Source: Tetradesmus obliquus (lineage: Eukaryota > Chlorophyta > Chlorophyceae > Sphaeropleales > Scenedesmaceae). From it: a stretch of 64,000 bases of DNA. The stretch's first letter is position 1. Each line of letters begins with the position of its first letter. Under the pieces are notes generated by a model that saw only the letters and a program-made list of their open reading frames with translations, was not told the origin of the DNA and searched no databases. Where the stretch lies: NCBI GenBank assembly GCA_030272155.1, contig CP126200.1, forward strand, positions 1,426,001 to 1,490,000, given 5' to 3'. The position numbers were made by a program, and so were the translations under genes. Positions 53,192 to 64,000 of the stretch are shown here, in pieces.

Positions 53192-56100
53192 ATGCTCAGA
53201 TGGCTGGGATTGGCGCGTGATGATGGCGGCAACAAGCTGCCCCGCGACTCACTTGCAGTGCAGCATCTGGTCAGCGGCAAACCAGTGTTCCAAGCGCACT
53301 CGGGAGTGCCATTCAATGCAGATAGCCTGGCTTATGAGCCTGTGCAACGCCTGCTTGCGGTGCGTATGCCCAGCTGTCTTCTGCAGCAGTAGCAGCAGGT
53401 ACTCAGCAGCAAGCAGTGCACTTGGAGCACAACTCACTCTAGCTGCACAAAATGTTCATAGGTCGCTACAAATGACGGGAGACTGAAGATAGTTGGCAGG
53501 GATGTCGTGGAGCGCACCATGTACAGCACAGCCAGTGCTGTCAACAGCAAGGTTGCACCAGCCGCTACCCGTCAGCTGCTGTTCCTCATCAACAGAGGAG
53601 GCATCGTGCGGCTATGCAAGGTGAGGTTTGCAACAATCCTTCGACAATCTACAACCTGCAGCAGCAGTCAACATGCAGCATCATTGTGCGCTGCGCAACC
53701 CCCATGTGAACATGCACAGCATACCTGGCGCTGCCACGCAGCGTCAAGCTTCCTTGCTGTGACTTGAGTCAACATAGGCTACTCTCCAAGACAACTTGCA
53801 TAACGCCTAGCTGCAAACTGCTGGTGACAGGATGGCCTACTGGAGCTGTTTAGTGTGGAGCCATCCAGCAGCATGGATGACCCCAGCCAGCCCCTGGCAC
53901 GCCTCACAGTGCCAGATGATCAGGTGAACACCACGCAGCAGCTGCAGCTGAAGCAGCAATTGCACACATTATATTACGTGCTTGCCTGCAGCTAATGCGG
54001 TTGTGTGGTGGTACCGTAGCAACAGCTACAAGAGAATCAACTGCGCTAACAAGCACATGGCATGCACCGCATGTCAGCACCCGCAACATCAACGCCGCAC
54101 TCATTGACACATGCTTGTTTTCACATAACATTTGTATACATGCTTGCTGTTGGTGCTACGTAGGTGTGCTGCCTATGCCAGCTGCAGCAGGAGCCATATC
54201 TACTGCTTGGCTGCACCAGCGGTGCTGTGCGTGTTGCAGCGCTGGTGAACGCTAGCGGCGACGTGGTTGCAGGAACGCGGCCTGCACGCAGCTTGGCACT
54301 GCTGCCATACACCAGTGAGCAGCATCAGGCAGAGTGTGCCCTTTGCATGGGCCAAAACACAGCAACACTGCCGGGTGCATGCAAGCAGTACATACAGCAG
54401 CTGAATGTACCACAGTGCCTCGGCCCAGTAGCAATTGTCAGCTGTTGCACTTGCACATGTCGCGTTCTGCTGTATCGGAGGCAGGCAGCATGTGCTGCAT
54501 GTGAATACAGAAGCAGGACAGTCCAAACATAATGACACGCTGCTTTTTGCAAGCAGGGCATGCAACTGCAATGCAATCTCTGCCATCGCCGTACTGCACT
54601 CAAGCTGTGCAAATCTCTGCATGCCTGCTGCTGCCTGTTCAAGCCGCAGTCGCACCACGCAGGCTAGATGCAGCAGGGCCAGTCTGTTCGCTGGCAGTCC
54701 AAAGCAGCGCACCCTACCAGCACCTGCTGGCTCTCCACCAGGAGTCAGGGGTAGCAGTGTGGGACCTGCGGGCGCAAGCACTAGTAGCCCGTGTGCATGC
54801 TGGCAGCAGCGGCAGCAGCTCCCAGATAACTGCAGCAGAGTGGCTGCAGGGCAGCGGCCGGGGCGACTTTGCAACAGGGCATGTGAATGGTGACATCAAC
54901 ATCTGGTCGGTAGCAGAGAGCAGCAGCGGCGGCAGCTGGCAGGCTGCTGCACAGCTTGCTACCAGCATGCAGCAGCTGCTGCAGCCGCAGTTGCTGACAC
55001 AACTGCGTGTGGCGGCGTCAAACGGCAGCAGTGCGCGCGGGCAGTCACAGCAGCAACGGCGGTCCCCATCGCCTCTGCGTGGTAAGTCAGCGCAGCAGCA
55101 GCAGCAGCGGCAGCAGCAGCAATTGCAGCGGTGCAGGCCTGTGGCATCGCTGCAGCAGGTCAGCATGGGCCGTGCTGAAGGCTTGCTGGTGTTGGGTGGC
55201 GGGGATGAGATGCAGCCGGACGGGCTTGTGCTGCTGCCCCTGCCAGAGCCTAGGCTGGTGAGCGCAACCCAGGACGATATGCTGGGCAAGTGCCTGGGAA
55301 GCAGCAGCGCATTTGTGCGCAGCTCGCAGCAGCAACTGGTCGATGGTGCTCTTGAAACGAACCTGTGTTGCACTTCTGCGAGCTGCTTGGTCTCTGCAAG
55401 GCTGCTAGCTGTGCCTTGGCATAGCATTTGAGTGCTGTTCACCCTTGCAGGCACTCGGCATTGATGACCCTACTACATGTGAGGAGCAGCAACAGTCTGC
55501 AGCAGCTGCTGCGCTGAAGCTGCCATGGATGGGCTTCATTCTTGGCAATGCCCTGGTGCCTAGCCAGGGTTCATTAGCAGGTGAGGTGCTGAGATGCAGC
55601 TTGCGGGAAAGGCATTCCTGCAGGACTTTGCTCAAAGACTTGCAGCTTGCAGGAAGCACAAATCTGCAGGACAGTGGTTGAACGTTTGCAGCTTGCAGGA
55701 AACGGGCATCTGCCGCAAAGTGGCATGCACTGCCATGCAGGCATGGCTTCCAGTGTTGCATGCCTAGCAGTACTAGTGACCTTCTGTTCTCTTGTTGCTT
55801 GCAGGAAAAGACGACCCAAGCGCAGTGCTGGTGCTCATGGAGGGAGGCGAGGTGGCAGTGCACGACCTGTCAAACTTTGCAGCGGCAGCAGCATCTGCAG
55901 CAGCAGCAGCAGCGGCGGCAGCCGCAGCAGCAGCTGCCACAACTGCTCCAGCGCGCAGCGGCAGCCAGAGCAGCGGCACAGGCAGCCCTACCCGGAGGCA
56001 GCTGCAGCAGCAGGGGCTGTCGCCGCGCACGAGTGCTGGCAGCGACCCCTCACCTTTCAAAGTGCTACAGGGCGGTGGCGGCGGCGGCAGCAGCAGTGCA

Positions 56101-58070
56101 GACCCCACGGTTCCTGCACCGCCGCAGCGGCTGTTCACGCAGAAGCTACAGGGACAGCCGCTGGTCACTGCTGCTCGCCTGCGCATCATTCCCATTGACA
56201 GGGTGCCGCTGCAAGGTTTGCAGGTAGGGCAGCAGCATGGATGGTGTCTGGCAGCTGAACTCCTGTGCTTTCTCACCCTCAGCCTGCAGCATTATGCGTG
56301 CCAAGCCTGTACCCACGTGCCGCATGATGGCTGGGTGTCTGTGCACTGACACCTGCGTGCACGCTGTGCCTGCCGTCTTCATCTTCCTTAACTGCAGGGC
56401 GCCTGCATGAGCAGCTTGCACGATTGGGCCAGCCGCAACGCAGCGTCAGCAGCAGCAAAGGGTGTCGATGCAGCAAGCCGCTGGGTGGTGGCAGGCGGCA
56501 AGCCCGCGGCACCCCCAACCAGCAGCAGCGGCAGCGGCGGCTATGCAACCTTGTATTGCACAGGCCATTCGGATGGCGGTGTGCGGCTGTGGGCCATGCA
56601 TGGAGAAGCACCGCAGCTGCTGGGGCTAGCTCCCAGTAGTGCTGCTGCTAAGGCTCTGCAGGGGCAGCGTGTGTCACCTGTGTCGACGCTGGAATTTGCG
56701 TGGGAGCAGGGGCTGCTGGTCAGTGGGCATGAAGGTGGCGAGGTGAGCTGCTGGCCTCACTGCAACGGCGCTGCATCCTAAAGTTGCATTGTGTGCAGCT
56801 ACCTTGTAGTGGCTGCTGCATGCTCATAGACTGCTGTGCTGTGTCCAGATGAAGCTGAAAGCTGTGCTGCTGCTGCTGCGCTGTGCTGCTGCTGCTTGCA
56901 GGTGCGCGTGTATCAGTTCAGCGAGACCGCCAAGCGCATGGACTGCGTCATCTTTGAGTCAGTAGGCAGCCGCAGCAACAACGAGAGCCTGACAGTTGAG
57001 GTGGGTGGGGAGATGGCTGCTGTGCGTTGGCCTCCTTCTTCAGCTCTCGTATGGCTGCAGCTGGTCATTGCGCACAGTTCATCCGTTTCCTCAGGCGCTC
57101 GTTGGGATCCTCTCCCACTCGCTGCTGTTTGTTGTCATGTTTGTGTTTTGTGTTCCTGCAGGAGCCATCTGGCTTCCAGCTGCGCCTGCTGACGCGGCTG
57201 CACTCCTCGGACATCGTCAGCAGCGCCTACCTGCCGCAGTTCAAGATGGTGGCGGTCTCCGACCGCAGCGGCAGCGTCAGCCTCATCGACCTCTCCAAGC
57301 CAGCCGTGCCCTGGTGGGTGCGCTGCCTCTGCCAATTGTAGCGCCAAGCATGCTATTCTGCAGCTTGCGTATGTGTGCAGCTGAGCAGCTGCACGCACAT
57401 GAGGTTCGGTCACAACCTGCATCATTGACTTGCAAATTTTAAAGCTACCGTCTGTTGCTGTGCTGGCTGCCCAGGTTCCAAGCGCCCTGGTCCAACCAAC
57501 CAGTTGCTTCCCTGGCGCTGGGCAACGTTCCGCTGCCTCACACCAGCGAGCGCCACCCGGCGCTACAGGCGGCACTTGAGGAGCAGGCGGCAGCAGGGCA
57601 GCGCGCAGCAGTGGCGACAGGCGCGCCTGTGCGGGCGGTGGTGGCTGTTGCAGCAGACAGCCAGGTGGCAGTGCTGGATGCGGCAACTGGCTTCTTCCTG
57701 TCTAGGTGGGTGGCTTGGTGCGTTGCGCTTCATCACGACGATACGGTTGAAGCAGTGTGCACAAAACCACAGGCTGCATGCTGGAAAGGAGAGGCATGCG
57801 CATCCCAGCAACAGGAACATCCTGGCGTAGTGCACACCATTATGCCGATTCGTGTGCAGACTACAGGCTTTGTCAGTGAGAAATTCAATTGGTAAAAGGT
57901 GCCATGTGATTCATGCTTGCAGGTCTGGCGTGCTCGTGCCGAAGCACGCCTGCCCAGCGCTGCATGTGGAGCTGCTGGATGCATCAGGCGCACCCACCTG
58001 GATGTGCAGAGACGTGCAGGCACTCATCAATGCATGCAGCAAGCCACGCCATGCACGGCAGTCTCAGCAG

Positions 58071-58101
<31 letters not shown>

Positions 58102-59484
58102 CGCAGCAGGCCGAGCAGAGAGGCGGCAGCGGCTCGGGGCGTGAAGGTGTAGCAGCAGAGGGCTTCGCTAGGGCTGCTGTGCGGCAGAGTGTGCAGCAAG
58201 CTGCTGCTGCTGGTGATGAGGATGATGAAGGCAGTGAGGCGGGCAGCAGCGGGGAAGGGGAGCAGGATGAGGAGCTAGGAGTAGATGAGCTGCTGGAGAG
58301 GGCAGCTGCAGAGGTGAGTGGTTGTGGAGTTTGTTTTAGTGGTTGATTTGTTTCTTCTAGCGGATGTGGGCATGCTGGAAGCTTTGCACTTTACGCTGCT
58401 GTGACTGCCTGTTTAACATCATGTGCCTCATGAGATGATGCGAGTCAACATGCACCAACCATGTTCTGTCGAGGCACTAATAAAAAGTAATCGCTGCTGC
58501 TGCTGTTGTGCTTGTGGTGCTGCTGTTGCCGCAGGTTGATGCTAGGGGCAGGAAGAAGTCTGCGCACAAGTCAAAGCGTCACAGCTCAGGCAGCAGCAAC
58601 AGAGCCAGCAACCGTAGCAGGAGTCCGGAGCCAGGTGAGTGGCATAACTGCCTGATGTGCATTTACGTGTACTGCATTGCTGTTGAAATTACTGGGCTGG
58701 TCACAGCGCACTGCAGACAGCCAAATAGGACAGCAGCTGCATGGCAATGCCTTTGCACAGCAGCCACCATGTCCAATGTCACAACTCACAACTATTTGCA
58801 CACCGCATCATGCAGGCGGTGGCAGCAGCCACCGCAGCTCATCACCTATGCAGCGCATTCTGCACCTTAGAGGTGAGCCTGTCTGTAAGCATGCCACTGC
58901 TCACTCAACTATCATGCGCCAGAAGCACAGCATCACACCATGTTGCAGCATTACTGCTTCAACGCTTCCTCTGCCACTGCTTTACTCACTATTGCTCAAA
59001 TGCGGGGCTTGCAAATCCTGCAGGCAAGTCTCAGCAGCGCGGCAGCAGCAGCAGCGGCAGCAGCAGCGCCGCCAGGGCACCGCCAGCCTCATCCAGCGCA
59101 GCACCCATCGTGCTGTCAGAGCCGCTGACAGCCTTCGTGCTGACAGCTACGCGCGACTACCTGCGGCTCTACCCCATCTCCCGGGCTATTACCGGGGACA
59201 GGACAGCCGCCAAGCGTGTGGAGCTGCATGGGCGGCTGCAGTTTGCCAGCAGCTTTGCAGCCAACGGCGCGCCTGCGCTGGTGTGCCTGATCGAGCTGGA
59301 GCAGGAGGTACACATGCAGGTGAGGGGTGCTTGGTGCTTGTGCAGGGTGCAGGTGTGGCAGCTTGTGTGTGCCAAACCAGCAGGGCGCTGTTGAATGCAC
59401 GTGACGCTCACACATGCCTTGTGCCGCCAGTTCTGGAGCCTCACGCCTTGCTGCACGCCTGCCTCACTTCTACTTTACCTTGCC

Positions 59485-59531
<47 letters not shown>

Positions 59532-60703
59532 AGGTGTACACGCTGCCCAACCTGGAGCTGGTGCGTGACATGCCGCTGTCTGCCCTAATAGGCTGGCGCT
59601 GGCGCTGGGACAGCAGGCATACCATGCCCAGCCAAGTGACCAGCCCCTGCCCCTCGACAGGGGCCACCAGCAGCAGCGCAGCACACCGGCAGCCCACCCC
59701 CATGCAGAAGGCAGTCAGCGAGCCGATCGACCCGACAGCAGCAGCGGCTGCAGCTGCCGCAACCGCAGCAGCAGTAGCAGCCAGCGGCAGCCGCCTGGCT
59801 TCAGTTTGTGCTGCTACGAGGCATGGGCACTTGGCACTGCTGGGGCCTGGCAGTGAGCTGGTGCGGCTGGGGCTGGCAGTTGGTGCTGCGGGTGCACCTG
59901 TGCCGCCTGCTGCTGTGTATGACTGGGACCTGGCGACAGCTGCTAGTGCTGCAGGCTCCGCAATGGAGCGGCAGCAGATGCAGGTGTGGCAGAGCAGCTG
60001 CAGGACTGGCGGCAGCAGCAGTGAGCCAGCTAGTGCTGCTGCTGCTGCTGAGAGGGCTGCAAGGGAGGAGGATGAGGCGCTCGCTGCAGCAGCAGCGGCA
60101 GTTGGCGGTGGTGGGCTGAAAGGATTCATAGGGAACATTGGCGGCGGGCTGACACGCGGGCTCAGCACTGCAATTGATGCGACACAGAAAGGGCTGCAGA
60201 AAGTCGTGCAGGTGAGAATGCTGCTTATCATCGTCACTTCCACCTATACAGATGCAAACAATGTGCTGCTTCATTTGTCATTCGCCGTTTCCTTGTGACT
60301 GCGTGTGGCTTTTCTGGCATCAAGGCATGCAGCAACACATCCCCATGCGCTTGACTTGTGTTTGAGCACCAAAGCAGTGCTGCTGTTGCTGCAATGACGT
60401 ACTGCTGCCATTCCTGTCTTCAACAGGCACCCTTCAAGCCCAGCCAGCAGCAGGTGCAGGAGTACCCATACCCTGCCATTGGGGTGCTGTTTGGAGCTCC
60501 AGCAGCAGCAGCAACAGCAAGCCCGGATCCAGCTGGCAGACGCCAGGCAGCAGCACGGCCAGCAGCAGCACGGGCTGTGTCTCCCGCAGCCGGCATGGAC
60601 CAGGCTTCGACCAGCAGCAACCCCAGCAGTCGAGTACTGCGTGCGTCAACAGCCAGCTTCAAAAACGTGTCGTTTGCAGACGGCGCCAGCAGCAGCAGCC
60701 AGG

Positions 60704-60741
<38 letters not shown>

Positions 60742-62027
60742 CCAGTGCGGGGCCTGTACAGGCAGACCTCCAAGGATGAGGACTCGCTGCTTGAGGCGCA
60801 GCAGGCGCAGCGCAAGCACCGTGCACCGCCACGCAAGACAGCCAGCAGCTCGCAGCTAGGCGAGCAAAAGCCAGACGGCGTCTTTGAGCGGCCATCTTCC
60901 CTGCCATCTGAACAGCAGCAGGCTGCCCAGGCTGGGCAACAGACGTCGCTTGCAGTGGAGAGCCAGCAGTCGTTGTCTCCCAGGTCGCCCATCGGCAGCA
61001 TGAAGTCTGGAGGTTCCTTCAGGCGAGAGTCCGGCCTACCGCTTGGCTTTGGATCCCTGTTTGGTGGCAGTGGCGGAGGGGGCAGCGCCGGCAACAGCTC
61101 AGGCAGCTTGCCGACAGTCAGCCCGCGTGCAGCAGCAGCAGCAGCCGCAGGCGGCGAGTATGCAGCACCTGGCAGCCCGGCTAGCCCCCGTGCTGCACCA
61201 GCAACACTAGAAGAGGTGGCAGCGCGCCTGGGCTTGTTTGGCAGCAGCGGCGGCAGCAGCAGCAGCAGGCCTGGTGCAGGAGTAGGTGTAGGCGACCGGC
61301 GCCAGAGCACAGCGCGCAACTTTGCCGGCCAGGCCTCGCGGCTGACAGCTATCCCCAGCACAGATGTGCTGCCTGAGGCATCTAGCACAGCATCTGGCTT
61401 GCCACGGCAGGTGACAGGTCAGCAGCACGGCCTGGCTCCAGACAAGCAGAAGAGTGTCATTGGTGGCACGATCTGGCAGCAGCAGTCCGGAGGCGCGGGG
61501 GCATTTAGCAGCGGGCCTGCTGGCAGTGCCAACAGGGTGCGCACTGCAGATGAGATTCGGCTGGCGTATGGGCGGCCTTCGTTGAAAGCTAATGAGGTGA
61601 GTGGCACGAGTTGGAGCAGAGCTTGCTGTGATGCATTGGGGCGTGGCTGTGGTGCTTGGCCTGCACATACATTTGCTGTAGTGGAGTGCTTGATGCGCCA
61701 GCTTCACATCAGACGGCACGTCCAAGGTGTGTCCACTGCACATCAAGTAGCGTCTTGCTGTGTGGGCTGGGCTGTTTGTTTGCTTTTCCCTGTTACGGCG
61801 TAAAACCAATTCCTGCTTGAATCAGCACTCATGTTGCTGTCCTTGTTTGCACCCCGCAGACGCGCACCGTCATGGAGGAGACGCGCGCAGCACTAGCCGC
61901 GCGTGGCGAGCGGCTGTCCCAGCTGCAGGAGCAGACTGCCGACCTGGCTGAGTCAGCAGCAGGCTTCGCTGAGCTGGCCAAGCAGCTGGCAGACAAGGAG
62001 AAGGGCAAGGGCAAGTGGTTTGGCTGA
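53192..62027 (+). CDS. Tomosyn / Lgl-family WD40 protein with C-terminal R-SNARE segment (18 exons)
   Basis: Tomosyns bind Q-SNAREs and restrain vesicle fusion. Exons: 53192-53359, 53462-53620, 53831-53923, 54164-54314, 54650-55257, 55451-55580, 55805-56223, 56398-56742, 56902-57000, 57162-57313, 57475-57705, 57923-58313, 58535-58634, 58816-58872, 59024-59319, 59534-60211, 60427-61596, 61860-62027. All phases agree, giving 1804 residues; animal tomosyn has about 1150. The N-terminus has the family opening GVPFNADSLAYEPVQRLLAV then TNDGRLKIVGR. WD-like repeats follow (LLLGCTSGAVRVAALV, LALHQESGVAVWDLRAQ, GHVNGDINIWS, CTGHSDGGVRLWAMHG, FKMVAVSDRSGSVSLIDLS). Ser/Ala/Gln-rich inserts explain the extra length. 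The last exon is the SNARE motif, from RTVMEETRAALAARGERLSQ to AKQLADKEKGKGKWFG, with no membrane anchor. The residue at the zero layer is Gln, not Arg. Confidence 0.87.
59485..59533 (+). repeat. (CTG)n pyrimidine-tract substitute before tomosyn exon 16
   Basis: About 15 CTG triplets run into the acceptor CAG at 59531-59533. The arrangement is the same as at tyrosinase exons 4 and 6. Confidence 0.85.
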
Positions 62028-64000
62028 GGGTGAGGGTGATGAGGCTGTATGGTACTGTGCTGCTGCTGGGGGCTGCAAATGAGGGTGGCTAGGGTGACTG
62101 TTGAATGGACGCCAAGGGCAGTATGGCACGTGATCTGTTCGGCATGCTTTGAGGTTAGATAAGGCAGACAGGCAGCTGGCTGTGATTGGTCCTATGAGTG
62201 GGTGCTGTGCATGCACTGCTAGCCGGTGTGGTGTGTGCTGTTGGTTCTTCAAGCTCATCGGTTTGTGCTTTGTTTTCCCCTCCATGCCGCGCATGCTTGC
62301 AGCATTGGCAGCGGTGCACATATGCAGTTTGGTTTGGATGTGCTGCTTATGGTTTTTGTTTCTTTTTTCGAGAGTCAGGCTAGCTGGTGCAGGGTTACAG
62401 CAGGGATGATATAAAAGGACCCATTGGTGCCTATCGTGGGTTTGTTTTCCTGTGCTTAATCCTGAGTTTTATCTACCTACGCAATGTCGAGGTCAGCAAA
62501 TGCGTCAATGTGGCCAGGCACGGTGCAGGTTGGCGTGTGTTTTGCTAATCGTCACTACAGTACAGTTTGCTGGAGCGTTGCAGCGGATGACATAAAGACT
62601 GCATAAGGCTGGGTGGTGTACAGTCCCTGTGAGGGCGGCGTTTCGAAGTGCTTCAAGAACAGAGTATTTGCTCTTGCTTTGCCCAGCCGTCACCGCCAGC
62701 AGTAGTGTGTCAAGCAGGTGCCATAGACGGTGCATGTGTGCACAAGGTTGCATGCATGCCCTGGGACACTGGACAACAGCAACACTGGATGGCTTCTAAG
62801 CACCATAAACACATGCGCTGTACAGCTCTGTCTTGGCTTCGCAACAAAGCGGATGCATGCCCCGACACTGTTTAGCTGTCAGGGCTGGCGCGGCAGTATG
62901 TTGGCTGGCCTTGCGCTCAGCGTGATGTAGAAGTGGCAGTCAGTGCTTGGCAACATGGGCAGTGGACGCCTGGCAGCCCTGTTTTCAGCACTACTGCGAT
63001 TTGCAGAGTTGCTTTGCAGCATCGCTGTTGTTAAGCTGCTGTGGCAGTCGGCGGTCTATGCGGCCTGGTGTTGTCCTGTCCTGCCTGGTCTTGCACTGTC
63101 AGCCACCTTTGGTGCTGCTTGTGGCAATTTCATCAACACATGTTATTGTTGCACTGGCAGGCGTTGTGTCATGCACTTTAGGCGAGCATGAGCGTTACGC
63201 AAGTGGGTGTGACGACACATGTTTCTTTTGTGGTTGCTGCACCCATCATGGGCTATGACACAGGTGTGAAGGCCACCGCCGTCAGGCGAGCAAGCCGCAT
63301 GTTGATGGCTGCAGATCACTGTGTCTTTTTGTGATGCACAACAACACTAAGTGGCTTTGCACATATGAAACAGGGCTGCTGAGTACAGCCGGCCAGTCAC
63401 AATGCTGTGGTGGAATGACCGGCTTGTATGGCGTACTTGCTGCTTGAACAAGTTGTCAAACTGCTGGTGGTGGGTGCAGTTGATTCAGGACACTAGCTTG
63501 GCTGCATTTCGCTTGTAATGTTTGCCTGCATGCACGCTGTAACTCTTGATAGTGCATTTGTGCAGCAATGTGCTGAACGATCAGGCACATGAAGCAGCTT
63601 GTGCACGCTACTGCTGTACACTTGCAGTCCATGGGGGGTGTCAAAGAACGGTCATCAGAAGCAATGCTTTAGCGAGCAGCCGTTGCATATGTGTTTCACT
63701 CTCGAAGCACGCATTCGAGCAGCTGATGCTTGCGCGGCTGCAAGGCCACTGTATTGTTTGGCACTGGCAGGGATTGCACTGCATGCATTCTCAAAACCTG
63801 CGCCTATGTGGTCCTTGCTTTACCTCTGCACCGAGTCGTCTGACCTGCCAGGACTCGGAGTCATGTTCTGTAACATCCTGCAAGCAGTCACTTCTGGCCT
63901 TGACTGGTATACCTACGTAGCCGCTGACATATTGTAACACTTGTCACTTTGTTGGTGATGTGTACAGATGGATGTGGTCGCGCGTGCAGGGCTAGTAATC
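62028..64000. other. Right flank without a supported gene
   Basis: Contains the 3' untranslated region of the tomosyn gene, then sequence in which I find no gene. No TGTAA motif occurs close after the stop; the first clear ones lie near 63514 and 63539. Short open frames on both strands show no recognisable motif. Confidence 0.4.

Overview
This is nuclear DNA from a green alga, most likely a chlorophyte of the Sphaeropleales/Scenedesmaceae type. The lineage is inferred from protein content and base composition, not measured. The genes are intron-rich with GT-AG splicing. CAG/CTG triplet runs are everywhere: CAG/GCA in exons gives poly-Q/A/S tracts, and (CTG)n lies just before many 3' splice sites. 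The protein set is algal: a tyrosinase with Pro-rich repeats, a SHIPPO/STPG-repeat protein, a tomosyn, GINS PSF1, a two-domain fluoride exporter and a patatin lipase. There are no bacterial operons, CRISPR arrays or rRNA genes.

Layout. 109-11640 (-): at least 20 exons of a large secreted protein with a choice-of-anchor-L domain followed by TSP1-like modules; it runs off the left edge. 12185-19259 (-): six-exon SHIPPO/STPG-like protein. 19545-24411 (+): seven-exon patatin-like lipase, head to head with the previous gene. 26169-28961 (-): three-exon fluoride exporter FEX. 29893-35889 (-): four-exon gene of unknown function. 38032-43500 (+): eight-exon tyrosinase. 45450-48912 (+): large unknown gene with a probable frameshift. 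49814-51674 (+): six-exon GINS subunit PSF1. 53192-62027 (+): 18-exon tomosyn/Lgl protein with a C-terminal R-SNARE segment. 62028-64000: no supported gene. I built every exon model by hand from GT-AG sites and protein continuity, and checked that the phases add up across each gene.

The genes do not form a pathway. They cover the extracellular surface (TSP1 protein, tyrosinase), the plasma membrane (FEX), vesicle fusion (tomosyn), DNA replication (PSF1), lipid hydrolysis (patatin) and probably the axoneme (STPG).

The most striking pattern spans five genes. Segments covering an exon-intron boundary have been tandemly copied into the adjacent intron, giving one to seven 'echo' copies of a real donor or acceptor with the flanking piece of exon. 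At least 18 junctions show this. The clearest are seven acceptor copies in the patatin gene, a 108-bp unit in FEX of which one copy stays in frame, and ~228-bp and ~230-270-bp donor arrays in the unknown gene at 29893-35889. Other points of interest are an arginine-to-glutamine change at the SNARE zero layer of the tomosyn, a tyrosinase exon flanked by complementary (CTG)n and (CAG)n, and a perfect 16-bp tandem duplication that breaks a reading frame.
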